Assembly (NCBI RefSeq): GCF_004798865.1
Contig: NW_025335641.1
Coordinates: 12,391,177 to 12,455,176 of the forward strand
Length of the DNA: 64,000 nucleotides
Origin: Varanus komodoensis
Taxonomy: Eukaryota > Chordata > Lepidosauria > Squamata > Varanidae
Direction of reading: 5' to 3'
In this document: piece by piece, positions 1-48,833 of the stretch
Position numbering within the stretch: position 1 is the stretch's first letter
Layout: each line of letters opens with the position of its first letter
The notes under the pieces: model-generated
What the model saw: the letters and a program-made list of their open reading frames with translations, nothing else
What the model was told of the DNA's origin: nothing
Database searches by the model: none
Program-made: the position numbers and the translations under genes

Positions 1-2829
1 CAAGGGTCTTCAGGATATGAGATCGGCAGCCCAACTCCACCCTCCCAATGGTGGCGGTGGGAATGTTTGCAGAGCAGTACCCACCGACGCTCCTGCGGCG
101 GCGTGCCTGATCCTATGAGCTGCGCAAGGCATTGCCACGGCAAATATGCGATGCATTATCCAGCATTATCCTATCTTCAAAATATGCCCCACGCATACAT
201 AAGAAGCACACGCACGCCCGCGAACCCAACAAGCAATGAAGTCAAGGAATCCGAGCCTGCAATTTGCTTTTCTTCCCTGCCCCTTCCCCACGCTTTCGAA
301 CTGAAACCGACAGAGCAATGAGCCTCTATGTAAGCGCAAAATGCTGCTCTCCCCTTCCCTCGCCGGTATGGCATTAGGTGTTCTAGCACTGCCTCTTCTC
401 CTTCGTCATGGCTTCATATTGTCTCGTTACCTGCAGTCAAGGGCAATCACATCGTCAGCATAAATAATAACATGGAGATTTCAAAGGCGGCTTGAAAAGG
501 AGGATCGAAGCCGCCCCGCCGGCTGCCCGGATCTGCACCGCTGGATTCAACTGCAACTAAAAACATCCATCGCAACGTGAGAGGAACGCAAAGGGGGCTG
601 TACCAAGGCCCGCGATTCCTTCCCCTTTTGTTGCCTTGTACTTCCTGTTGGAAGGAGGCGCTCCTCTTTAGAGCAGACGGCTGTGTAGTGCGATTTAGCT
701 TTCCTTATTGCTCCCTCTGTCTCCGTTTATTTTTCATCCTTTGCAAAAACTTCTCAGTCGCTGATTCAGATTGATCACTGGCATAGTTAGCGTCAAAGAA
801 ACATGGTGTTTGTATCAGGAAATTAGAACACTAAATGTCATTGCTTTAGGTGCTTGTACCGGGGCCGAGGGGCAAAAGAGGCCCTTTAAGATTTGTTAGT
901 CCGAAAGGTGTTATAAAAAGCCTTCTATATTATATCTGTGACATCCAGGCAGGGAGGGTGGTAAGTCTCCTGCCCACACACACTCCCTCAAGCAGCTGAC
1001 ACCCACCATATGCTACCCAATTCCTGAACCTCTAGTAGTTGAAAGAAATTCACTGTATACATGCAATTATAACTTGGTCGTAACTGGGGAATTAAAATCA
1101 GGCTGTAATTCTGAGCATGTGTACTTGGAAGTGAGAGCAATCGAAATCAATAGGATGTGCTTTACAGAAAATCTGGTGGTATCCAATGCTGTGCAAATGA
1201 TGTGGCAACCAATGGATACCATGTTTTGAACTTCATACAAATAGAGAATCTAAGGAAGTTTCAGCTTGAGCAATGGCTTGTTCATGGGCAGTATCTAATG
1301 CTGTCACAAACTAAGCTCAAATCAATGCTAACACAATGTCTTTAGTGCTTGTTAGGCAAAGAGAAACAGCAAGAATTCATTACCAAAATGTGGCAGCAGA
1401 CTGCACTGTTGAAATTTGAAGCTGCTTAAATTCAGGTACAAATCAATGGTTCTTCTCCAAGCACTAATGATGTTGCTCCTTCTGTAGGAAGGCCTTTTTC
1501 CCTGGTGGTGGCACAAGTACTGAGACAACAGCTTGTTCTTTGCCAAATCTTGCCAGGGCAGCAGTAGGAAAAGACTAAGAAATAGTGGGCGGCAGAGAGG
1601 ATTCAAGAACTAAGCTGCAGCAAGGTTTCTCCTCAGGGAAACCTTCCCTCAGTTTTACAAATCTAAAGCACACAAAAGGGATCAGAAGGTGTTTGCAACA
1701 GGAAAAGAAAGGGCTCCTTGTAGGTCCTTGAAAGAAAAACTACAGGAAGACTGACAATCATGGGCCCTGTGGCACAACAGACTTGCAGATGTTATGCTAT
1801 TAATAGCACTCCCATTTGGTGGTCCTCATATTAAACAAGTTTGGACAGGAGTGTTAAGGTTTATACTTCAATCAGTAATCAATTTTCCGGTGCACCAGAA
1901 GTTTTATTATGAGATAATATAAAGATTGTGGGTGCTTCCAGTCCAATACCTCCTGTGCTACCCCTCAAAAGACATTGTGCAGTTATTCTGACTTTTAAAA
2001 ATAGACTTTTCTGTGGAAAGAATGCAGACATAAACAGCAGTGGGAAATCTGAAGGGTCAAAGGTGAACGATGTAATGATCTGGATTCCAATTTATTACTT
2101 ACAGTATTTTTATACCATTGCACATCCAAGCAGTTTCCATAGCAATGAACAATAGAAACAAACAAAAAATAAAAACAGTACATTAACACTATTAAAAATT
2201 ATGGGAAGGAGGCAGGGGAATTGCAGAATAAAGCCTAGCCTGGAAGCATCCAATTATTCCTGGAAGATTTATGTACAATTTGGTAATGGAAGCAAATATT
2301 TGCACTACTTGAAAACAGAAAAATCCATGTTAGCCAGAAATTAAAATTTGATGATTCAAAATATGGGATACTGCCGCAATAGAAAAAGTTGACACAATAC
2401 ATTAGGGGGCAAAAAACTAAGAATACATACTAACAATGTCTTCCAGGCAAAATGGAGTTATATATGCAATTTTTGAAATCATATGCACAGTTGTATGGAT
2501 TTTAAACTCATTACCAATGTACACAGTGTTTAGAATGCTAGAGCTTTTTCATTTATACGTATGTGATTGGCTACCTTTTTTTGCTTCTGATTAAAACAAC
2601 CATTCACTTGTTTAACTAGGACAGCCAGCCAGATGTGTACTCCAGACAATGTTATTGTTTTTCTGTTGGGAAAACAGCGTTATGCATACACTCTTACCTG
2701 CAGCCTACACTAGATTCAGATCATATTGTTAAGCAATTCTTCTTATTTTTTTTCCTAAATCCTTTTTCCTTGTAATTTGATCTCAGTGGTTTGGGTGCTA
2801 CCCTGTAAGCTTCAGAAAACATGTGCACT
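1..2829. other. Upstream flank, no gene identified
   Basis: The first ~600 bp are moderately CpG-containing; a minus-strand splice-donor-like site (GACTGCAG|GTAACG, last exonic base at 431) lies there. From 600 to 2829 the DNA is AT-rich, with only short open frames without recognisable protein similarity. Confidence 0.4.
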
Positions 2830-3075
2830 TCATGTGATAGCCATCTTTAAATATTGAAGGACTGTCATATCACTTGTTCCTTGCCTGAACTCTAGGTTAA
2901 ACATATTCAACTCCTTCAACTGTTCCTGATGGTTCTGCAGGCTTCTCACAGTCTTTGTCACACTCCTGCGTACAAAGTCCAGTTTGCCAATATTCTGCTT
3001 AAACTGAAAGTGTGTCCCAGAATACAGCCAGTATTCCTCTGAAGCTGCACATAGCAAAGGAAGATCAAGTAATAG
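2830..3075 (-). repeat. CR1-type LINE, old 3' fragment
   Basis: Read on the - strand, the translation FVRRSVTKTVRSLQNHQEQL then KELNMFNLE and VLQYLK follows the CR1 C-terminal pattern (RVQRRATKMxxGL...LKELGLFSLE...YLK). It is degraded and 5'-truncated. Confidence 0.6.
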
Positions 3076-3304
3076 TGAGCAAGGGGACATTCAGGGAAAC
3101 TTGTCTGCTCTTTCACAACTAGAAAACCCTACTGGATAAACGTTTGAGGGCCACCAGCAGTATTAGCCACAGGTTTCTGAGGGTCCTTGGGTTAGTGCTA
3201 CTTGTAGATTTCACACCACTTTTTATGTCATAAAGATTACGTACCTTGGGGAGAAACCTTGGATGTGTGAGTCACACATTCAGGTAGCGCCTAAACCAGG
3301 AGCA

Positions 3305-3415
3305 AGGAACCCGTGGCCCTCCAGATATTGTCGGAAGGCCACCGAAGGGCTCCTTCCATCATCCCTGTCTGGTGCTGCTGGGTCCAACAACATCTGGAGG
3401 GCCATGGGTTCACCA
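3305..3415. repeat. Palindromic short repeat (CCTCCAGATGTTG arms)
   Basis: The arms GTGGCCCTCCAGATATTGT (left) and ACAACATCTGGAGGGCCATG (right) are inverted copies flanking a ~55-bp centre. The same arms recur at about 21.1, 38.4, 49.7, 54.2 and 63.6 kb, so this is a dispersed terminal-inverted-repeat family common in squamate DNA. I do not know its formal name. Confidence 0.6.
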
Positions 3416-3927
3416 GCTTTGAACAAAACGCTTTTCAGTTCCACTCACTCAAGCAGAGACGTTGCTCCTCAAAAGATATGGGTCCAAAAAAAAGAAAAAA
3501 AAAAAGAACACGTTTCCGCATGTTCGTACACATATGCTTCAGCGTCCCTGTACAAACCTTGAAAGAACGATGTTTTGGAAGGACACTCCTATTTCCAAGA
3601 AGGGATCTATGGGCAGGGAGGTGGACGGTGTTTGATTCTAGGACGGGAAGCAGGAGGTGAAACACTGATGGGGGAAAGAGCCAGCTAGGCCAGGGGGATC
3701 CCTTGGGAGAGAGATCATGTGGCCCCCTGTACCTTTGTTTCAGCGAGCCCCGCGGGCAGCAGGGCAGGCGGCCTCCCAGAGAGTCGGGGCCCCAGCCCTC
3801 GTGGGCCTCCCCAGCGCCGCTCCCGCGACCGAGCCCCCCCCCCCGCCAAAAGTACGAAAAGCCCCGCGCCGCCGAGTCCTCCAGGATACCGTCGCCCCTC
3901 CTTCCGCGCAGACTCACTGGCGGCGCG

Positions 3928-4020
3928 ATGCCGCGGCTGTGCCGGAAGTCGCCGCTTGCGGAGAGGGCCGGCTGCTCAGCTCGCAGGCGGCGGCCGCTGC
4001 TGCTGCCGGGCAGGGAGTGA
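3928..4020 (+). promoter_or_regulatory. Possible upstream ORF in SLC30A7 5' leader
   Basis: An ATG at 3928 opens a 30-codon frame ending at 4020, 70 bp before the SLC30A7 ATG. It would lie in the leader only if transcription starts upstream of 3928, which the sequence does not settle. If used, it could lower translation of the main frame. Confidence 0.25.
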
Positions 4021-4090
4021 GAGTGTGGGGCCGCTCTTCCTCTCCGCCGCGCCAGGCTAGGCCTCAGCCGTCCTCGCGCCGCCGCGGAAG

Positions 4091-40898
<36,808 letters not shown>

Positions 40899-43800
40899 CA
40901 AAGATCTTGATTTCTGTGGACCAAAGTTTTCTAGTACTGTTAAGATTTTAAGACATTGCCCTTCCTTTGGAACAGGGACCCTTCTTTCCTACAGTTCTCC
41001 AAAATGGAACAGACTCTGCTGCCTTTTTGGCTAGATTAAGAATGAAAATTACAAGGGCACCAACCTGGACTCCTTGGGATTGACATTTGTTTGCCCTGAA
41101 CCCATGTGGATTATTTGCCAAGTTTGTTTATGCAGCAAACTTAATAATAATGTGGTATTACAATCATTGGTTATGCTTTTTGTGAAGCTGCTGAAGCTAC
41201 TGCTCATTCCCATGAAGCCAGTGTTTTTGCGGGGAGGGTGGATAAAATGAAATTAATTTTGTTCATAATGTCACAGTGGCTGACATTCTGCAACGTTACT
41301 ATATGTAAGACTGTTTGCACTTTGCAAACTTAATGAACCAAACCATATTGGGTTTTCAGAGTGCCTTTATATCACAGTATCTGCCAGCACAGATATGGAA
41401 CATTGGGGATTTTATTAATTTTTATGGCTACTACTTGTACCTAGTAGAGTTCTTGCTTGTGATTGATGTGATTTATGTATAATTGCATAATGGTAGATGT
41501 TGGACTCCCACTTAGTGTTACATTTTAAACTTCCTTGGAGGTGACTCTTCAATTTATCAATACAAAGGTAAAATGATTACCCAAAGCTTGTTTACAAATT
41601 TTTTTATTACCATGAAGTAAGTCTAGGTTGATAGTACCTCACCATTCTGACAGTAATGAGAGATTACTCTGTGGCAATTGTGCTAAAGGAAAACCTGCAG
41701 GAATATGATGCTACAATTTGATGCCTTCTATATTTCTTCTTTTATATGCAAACCTTTCACAAGTTTTGCAGTGAAGATTAGTAGTTAATATTTTTATGAA
41801 GCATTCAAAAGGAAGGATGCTTTGCATCCTAGCTTTATCAGCTAATCTGGAAGTGTTGTCTGGTAGATATGCTTTAACTGGGGAATGAAGATTTTTTTAA
41901 TATACTAGCCAACAGATAATCTGAATTTTGTTTCAGATTCTATTTTCATTTAAATAATATTAACATGCTCTTAGTCTTGGTATCTTATATCAAATAAGAA
42001 CACTCAACCAGAAATACCACCTGTACAACCTGTATCTGCAATAAAACCAATACATTTCATTTTCACATTATACAGCATAATTGGTTTTGTTGAGTCTTGC
42101 CCCTCATTTGAGGTTTGCAAAAGTAGCCACAGATTTTGCAGCAAATATAGCACTTAATTACCAGGGCAAATCTTTTAGTGAGCTGTGTTTGGTTCAGTCA
42201 ACATAGGCTTTAATTTATCATATTTTATTTAGTGTTAGTTGAGGGTCTTCTTTAGGTTTCACAAGAGCACTGTGACCAATACATTTTTGTGGGTTTATCC
42301 TACCATGCTCATGTAACATTTAAAGAGCTGCTAGGTAATGCGTAAAGGGCACCTCAGACAAAACGTCTCCACCTGTTTCTAACATTGGACTGGAGCTGTC
42401 CAGAAGTAGGTTGTGTCATAAGAAGGAAGTCTTGTTTTTGCCAATTGGAAAAGCTGATTACTCATCTGTCAAATTAATGGAGATCACTCACCTCAAGTCC
42501 ATTTGTTCAAAGCTGTGTGATGTAATTGAAAGAAGGTTGCATTAAAAAAGGTTGTTGCTAAGTGATGGTCAGAAATTATTTTCCTAACATATATAATAGT
42601 TAACTTGATTTATTCATTGATCAAATGATTGTGCGAGGCATTCAAAAAGCCTAAGCTGGAATTGAACTTTATGCTGAGAAGAGCTCCCATGTGGTACTTT
42701 TTTAATGGCAGTAAGCACTCTCATAAATTTATTTAACTTATTTGTCCTTTCATAATATATTACTGGCTGCTTAATTTCTAGTCTGTGCTTTGTTTTGCAT
42801 GCTGTTTAGATTAGAAAAATGGCTTTTACAGTAATGGATCTGAGTTGCATTCCTTTCCACAAAACATTACTATTTTACTTCAGGAAGATTCTTATAATGT
42901 GTAAAACACAGTATAGTAACTGACCATCTGGTCCTACAGAAAATGCTTGTGCTGTTTCTTGCACACTATAGTAAATGCATCTTTCCAATATAGAGATACT
43001 ACTCATCTCTGAGTAGATGAATGTGAAGTGCCATTGACTTAATATCTGACCTTTATGTTTTTTAATTGCTACTTAAAAGAATTCCTTTTTCATGTGAATT
43101 GCTCATGTCTCAGAACTTTGCTTATACTATGAGATGGAGGTTTTAATGACATCTCTTAACACATGCCGAAACACTGTGTGTGGTTGAACACAAAACTGAA
43201 AATTGCTTAACCTTTTTACTAGTGTTAATTTATTTAAGAGCTTTTTGCAAGATGTCTTTTTACTGTTGCTAATTTTTCTCAAGCATCAAGTACTAAATCA
43301 TGTTAAATCATACTTTGCCAAATATGTGGCTTTAAAATTTGCTTTATTTAAATTTGGAGGCCTCGGTTAAATTAGTGCATTGCTTTTATACAATGCTAAG
43401 ATTCTAGTGCAGAAAGGAACTTGCCCAGTAAACAAATGTCCTTATTTGTCTACAGTCACATTGCAAGGTCTTCAATTTAGGGAATAAAAGTTATTACAGT
43501 AGGAGTTTAGTGTATGCTGTGATAGAATACTGTATTTTTATCCTTTGCGTTCAAAGGTTGGTGTGCTATACTGAGTCATAGGGTGGGCCTAATTTTTGAA
43601 TCATATTCTGCTGTACAAGAGACTGCACTGTACAGAGTTGCTACAGATTACAACCACCACCTCTGTAGTGCTCTCAGTCCAGAAATTTTTGCAGTATAAG
43701 GACATTTTTAAAGACAAAAACATCCAATCACATTGAGATACTGGAAGTCTTAATTAGAAAATAAAACACTGGTGTAATTGCCTGGTCTAAAGTTTTAGAC

Positions 43801-44790
43801 TCGTTTTAAAGGATTAAAACTGAAGTATGTATGCTAACTACACTTTGCTAAGTAAATGGTTTTGGGATAGATACAAGGAAACAGAAGTTGCCAGTTGAGC
43901 TGGATTGGGATGTAGCACAAATGAAATCAGTAGTCATGTTTTTAAAGAGAAATAGTGGGGTTGCTCCTTCCTTTCAGTAGGGTTGGTTTTGGATGCCCTG
44001 TCCAGTTCTGATCAGGTTCTTTCATTTAGCTAAGAATGTTCTGTAGCTTTCTAAATAGACCATTTGCTTCAATCTTCAACTAATCATATTCCTACAATTC
44101 CACCTGCTGTTTCTTTCCCTTACCTGATCTTCCACTTTCTAACAGTTGCTTTTCACTCAAAAGCATCGATTGCTGAAATGTTGCTATGGAGCTCTGTGGA
44201 AATGCGTAGAGCACATGCCAAATACTTGGTTTTTAAAATGATTTAACATAATTTTACTGCTGACCACCTCAACTGATATTTCTTACATGAAATCAGTTCT
44301 GTGCTTGAATGCTTAATAGAAATAGTGCTTACATATTTCACACTCCAGAGGTATATTATGAGGGTATGGTTATGTTACTGCCAAAATTTAATTAGAAATT
44401 TTAGATTGGAGTAACTTGCCTGTGAAATCCTGAGTTGGACAGTACTGTGGCAACTCTGCTTCCTAAGCTGAATATTAAGTGGGATGTTATCAGTCAGCCT
44501 TTTATTCTATTGCTAATTGCATGATGCATTTGGTGCAGCTACAGAACTTTGTTTTGGTAAATCCAGACAAGTGACAACAGATAACTGATGTCTGTATCCT
44601 GAAATTGGCTTGGGAATGCTAAAGTTGGTAGCCAGATTAACTTTCTCTAAGTGCAATATTGGACATTCTAATGCATCTTTTTTCTACTTGAATAGTCTCT
44701 ATAAAATATTTAAACAGCAAATATGTTTGAGACAGTATATGGGATCAATTTTCCTATCAATAAACTTTTCTCTTTTTTTATATGCCCAAA
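40899..44790 (+). other. SLC30A7: Probable long 3' UTR of SLC30A7
   Basis: About 3.9 kb of AT-rich sequence after the stop, unusually free of recognisable repeats compared with the introns. AATAAA motifs occur at 42040-42045, 43483-43488, 43760-43765 and 44759-44764. Recognisable interspersed repeats resume at 45388. That pattern suggests a retained 3' UTR with alternative poly(A) sites; which site is used cannot be told from sequence. Confidence 0.5.
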
Positions 44791-45387
44791 TCTTGTGCCT
44801 TTAGTTCCTGGGGCTAATTTTGAGTCCATCCTCAAGGAAACATCTCATAGGTAAACAATGTATGAGCTAGACACTGGATACAAAGATCTTATGAAATCCT
44901 GAGTGGAAACCCTACTTCCTGCAAGGCACATAAAGATGGACTTCATTTCTGCTCACTGAAGAGGGGATGGCTCCTGAAATTTGATTTGCAGGGTTGGAGG
45001 ACTCAGAAGCAGTGCGGAGAGGTTGCACAGTTCCATGCAAAGACTGCTGCCTCTCTTCCTCACCTTCTATGAGCAGAAGCCTCCAGTAGGGCCCTTCCAT
45101 TCACAGAAGAAATACTCTGGATTTATAACTAGATAATTCCATCTAGGAGGTAAGCAGACCTTTGCAGCAAGGTCACCAGCTTCAGCTGCAAAAACCTGAA
45201 CCATCATGAAATCAGGTGCAAAGGGCTACATTGCTTGATGAAGTGTGGCTTAACTGCTGATCTACCTACTGTGTATGTTTGGCAAATCTTGTAGTTCATT
45301 AAAGTGGCACCTTTTCCAGTTGCTGAAAAATTGCTGCTGGACTGTAATCTACCTCTTATTTAGAAAATAGGACTCATTGCTCTACTG

Positions 45388-45653
45388 CATGGGTCCCCAA
45401 ATGAAGGCCTGCGGGCTGGATTCGGCCTGCCATGCCCATTTAACCGGCCCACCCCACAGGTTTTGCACTTGCCGGGTGAGCGGCTTGCTCATGAGGTCGT
45501 CGTTTTGGACTAGCTCGGAGAAAACGATCTCCTGAGCAAGCTGGCGCCTCAACTTATGTGCATGCGCCCCCCTGCTGGCACTGCCTTGGCAGCCTGTGCC
45601 CACTGCTGGCACCTGTCAACTGGCCCCCTTTAGAAAAAGTTTAAGGATTCCTG
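45388..45653. mobile_element. hAT-type non-autonomous DNA transposon
   Basis: Ends CATGGGTCCCCAAA and (reversed) CAGGAATCCTTAAA form imperfect inverted repeats. A perfect 8-bp target duplication CTCTACTG flanks it at 45380-45387 and 45654-45661. The 8-bp duplication and CAxxG-type ends are the hAT signature, and the GGTCCCCAAA...CTGGCCCCCT wording resembles common vertebrate hAT MITEs. It is 266 bp and non-coding. Confidence 0.9.
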
Positions 45654-46612
45654 CTCTACTGTGTCATACTGCAGGTGGATACTCCTGGGATGGAGGGTTT
45701 TTTTTTTCCATATAAAACAAATCCCTGCACAGAGAAAACTAACATGTCAAGGTAGGCTAGCCTTAACTGTAGCCTATCTTCTGACTACTGTGTGCTAGTT
45801 TACCCTGGAGGAAACTGATTATAAGGAGTAGCACTTGAAGCAGGAATTTCCCTCTGTAGTCTGATGTGGTGCAGCCCAGACACAGGTTAAGGGAGACCGA
45901 AGCCTGCTTCAGTATAAGCTTCCTGAATGTAAAATTTTATTTATTACATTTCTCTATCACCTAATAGACAAAGCTCATTTCAACAAGTCAGCTCAGTAGA
46001 AGTGCTCACTGTTTACCTTTTATTGCAGCCAACAGTACATGCAGCAAAAATGTTCTTACATTCTGCCACAACAGTTCTCCCTTTGACTGTAATTTTAACC
46101 CCAATTTAATTCATTTTAACTCTCAAGCAACAAGCACCAAAAAGCTCTAATAAAATTGCCTTATCTTGTCTTTAAGCAGTAAGCCTCATCATGTGCATCT
46201 TGCAGTGTGCTAGTAACTCTTTAGTTTTCATAGACATGATCTATAGAAAACTATTTCAGGTTAATCTCCCAAACAAGGCTCATTATGGGAGGATGGGGGT
46301 TACCTTTACCATACTTGCATTTAAGATGGCTCCAGATTGTATTAAGTAGCCCAGTAGTCAATTTTGAAACAGCTATTAGTGCTGATGAGGCAGGTCCAAC
46401 TGGAGAGAGATGTGATGACTGAAATCTATGGGCAACCATGATGGCTTAGTGTTTTACATCATTTTGGTTTGTTTTCCATCAAGCTTCTAAACAGACTATT
46501 TGAGAGGTTTTTGACTGGGGTGGGGGGAAATGGTGCAAAGGAATATGTGACGGGGTAGGGCTACCCCCCCCCCAAACCAGGGTCTTGATGATTTTTGTTT
46601 TATTTGCTTGGG

Positions 46613-46773
46613 GAAGGGCCATTTATGAATCACTGAGACGGGCTGTACTGCTGGAAAAGTGTTTCCAACTCCTAGAAAGCTTTGTTAAAGTCCCCAGATG
46701 TGATGCACATTCAAATATTTCTAACATTTTGCCTATGGAAATGTGATGGTGCTGAAGCATGTGAAGATGTAGT
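46613..46773. repeat. Unidentified direct repeat, copy A
   Basis: Shares long identical runs in the same order (GAATCACTGAGA, GGCTGTACTG, AGAAAGCTTTG, GAAGCATGTGAA) with 49235-49384. The flanks on either side are unrelated. No inverted ends or A-tail seen. Confidence 0.75.
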
Positions 46774-47078
46774 GAGTTCTACATGTATTCACTTGGGAAA
46801 GGGATGTAAAAAAATGAACAAGTAAATTTTGTTATGGCAAAAAGATTTCTGTTTGAATGGCTCAGGCCTAGTCTTCCCTTGCATTGTACTACTAGTCCAC
46901 GTTCTATGAAATGTCCCTGCCCCAAATGTCATGGGAAATTGCATTGCTGTACCAAAACAACAGAAATCTCGCATGTTTTTAATTTCACATAGTCTCAACT
47001 TTGTTGGGCTCCAAAACTAATAAAGTTTTAATACTTAACTAAATAGAATGTGAAAGCGGATATCCAAGTAAAACTTCA

Positions 47079-47935
47079 TGGAATCATAACAGAGGTGGAA
47101 GGGGCAGAGGGTCCAACCCCCCTGCTCAGTACAGGACTCCATGTTAATCTATCCATCCCAGATGGCTGTCCAGCTGCATCTTGAATGCCTCACATGAGGG
47201 AGAGCCCATAACCTCCCTAGGTCATTGGCTCCATTGTCCTACTGCTCTAACAGTCAGGAAAGTTTTCCCAATATCTAGCTGGAATCTGGCTTCCCATAAC
47301 TTGACCCTGTTATTCTGTGTCCTGCAGTCTGGGATGAGGAAGAAATCCTGTCCTTCCTCTTCGTCTTAGCCTCTCAAGACCATGTAGAGTGCTATCATAT
47401 CTCCCTTCAGTCTTCCCGAGGATAAACATGCCCAGTTCTTTCAATCTCTTCTCATAGGGCTTTGTTTCCAGACCTTGGATCATCCTTGTCCTCCTCTGAA
47501 CCCTTTCCAGCCTGTCTGCATCTTTCTTAAACTTTGGTGCCCGGAACTGGACACAATTCTTCAGAATTCCTAACCCTAACCCTAACCAGTGCTGAGTAAA
47601 GGGGAAGTAGTACTTCATGTGATTTGAGAGTGATACTTGTTAATTCAGCTTAAAATAGCATTTGCCCTTTTTGCAACCATATCATATTGTTGACTCATAT
47701 TCAGCTTGTGATCTATTTCCAAAATCCTTCTTGCGTTCAGTATTGCTGAACCAAGTATTTCTCATCTTGTAACAATACATATGGTTTCTTTTTTTTTTCT
47801 AGGTGCAGACAAACTTGGCATTTGTCTCCTACTTAATTTGTCCCTACTTAATTTCATTCAGTTTTCAGCCCAAGGCTCCAACCTATCAAGATCACCTCGA
47901 ATCTTCTGTCTTCCAGAGTATTACCTATCCACAAG
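47079..47935 (-). repeat. CR1-clade LINE 3' fragment
   Basis: Read on the - strand: 3' end ATGGAATCATAACAGAGGTG, then FKKDADRLERVQRRTRMIQG and LKELGMFILGKTEG. Homologous to the CR1 at 28248. It is interrupted near 47567-47587 by a short telomere-like run. A further CR1-like piece (CGTGTCATCTGCATTGGAC) appears at about 48080. Confidence 0.8.
47570..47587. repeat. Short interstitial telomere-like repeat
   Basis: Three tandem CTAACC units inside the CR1 fragment, in place of the usual CR1 wording. Confidence 0.7.
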
Positions 47936-48145
47936 TATTCCCACAGTCTATCAGTCCATCACCCAATCTCCAATAAAATGTCACAGTCTGAAATTCTTCC
48001 TGCTTATAATGTTACAGTTTTGGGTATTCCTTTCCCCTTTTGCCTGAGTAGGTAGTCAGCATTTCATGTCCCCCCCCAGCGTGTCATCTGCATTGGACTA
48101 GTTTTCTGGAGATGGAATAGTGGGTGGAGGAAAGGTTCTATTATT

Positions 48146-48436
48146 TTGCTTTTGCAAATATCAGTATTCTTTAGTATGGGCGGTACTAACTGGCTTCGTG
48201 CAGGTTGGCATGCATGCATTAAAATGAGACAACAATTACTATCACAAATCACATGTAATAGATTTGAGGCTATTAATAAACTGCATTTCACAAGCAAAGC
48301 TGTAATACTACATGCTGTGACTGCACTGGAAGACAAAGAACAATTGACCATATACTTAGACAACTTCCCATTCTTCAAAAGAGTATTAAAAAACTGTGTG
48401 TCCAATATGTCTCATTCTGAACTCAGTTTTAGATAA
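48146..48436 (+). pseudogene. Possible piggyBac-type transposase remnant
   Basis: A 96-codon open frame contains ITCNRFEAINKLHFTSK and, later, LTIYLDNFPFFKRVLKN. These recall the piggyBac blocks xxSRNRFxxIxxxLHFxDN and xxxYFDNFFTSxxLL, in the right order but closer together than in an intact gene. Similarity is weak and from memory; chance is possible. It lies just past the DPH5 3' end on the opposite strand. Confidence 0.2.
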
Positions 48437-48622
48437 ATCCACTTTTTCTAAGTTTCTTCTGCACTAATTTAAGCAAGCTGGTCACCTTACTCAACAAGTA
48501 GGCCTTTTGGCTTCTGGTACCACAGGGAGTGTCAACAGGGCAGTCCACTTCAGCAGCTGGAGTCAAGCTGGCCCATCGTGTTCTTCTTAATTAGACTCAG
48601 TGCACAGCATGTATGGAGTGTT

Positions 48623-48628
48623 TTTATT
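48623..48628 (-). terminator. DPH5: DPH5 poly(A) signal overlapping the stop codon
   Basis: On the - strand the text is TGCTGAATAAAAACAC. AATAAA begins with the last A of the TGA stop. If used, the 3' UTR would be only about 15-30 nt. Confidence 0.4.
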
Positions 48629-48833
48629 CAGCAGTGTTCAAAGACAGATTTATCTGCTGCAAAGAGTTTTAGCATGTCTATTTCCAAAGGATGCAAAGTT
48701 CCAGTTACTACCAGAGAGTGTAGAGGTTCACCCAGCACCACTGTGGTCATTTCCTGCAGAGTGCCTGAAGCAATCTTTTGATTCTCTGCACCAACTCTTG
48801 CTAAGCCTACACACACCGTGTGCTCTGTAATTT
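48628..48833 (-). CDS. DPH5: DPH5 last coding exon
   Basis: Read on the - strand, with acceptor AATTTTCCAG|. It encodes [20 protein letters not shown] through [12 protein letters not shown] and FEHC-stop. The TGA at 48630-48628 overlaps an AATAAA polyadenylation motif (48628-48623). Confidence 0.95.

Larger units (their letters stand above)
44791..48622. other. Intergenic interval between the convergent SLC30A7 and DPH5 tails
   Basis: Contains the hAT element, one copy of an unidentified ~155-bp direct repeat (46613-46773), a CR1 fossil and a possible piggyBac remnant. No gene model supported. Confidence 0.5.
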
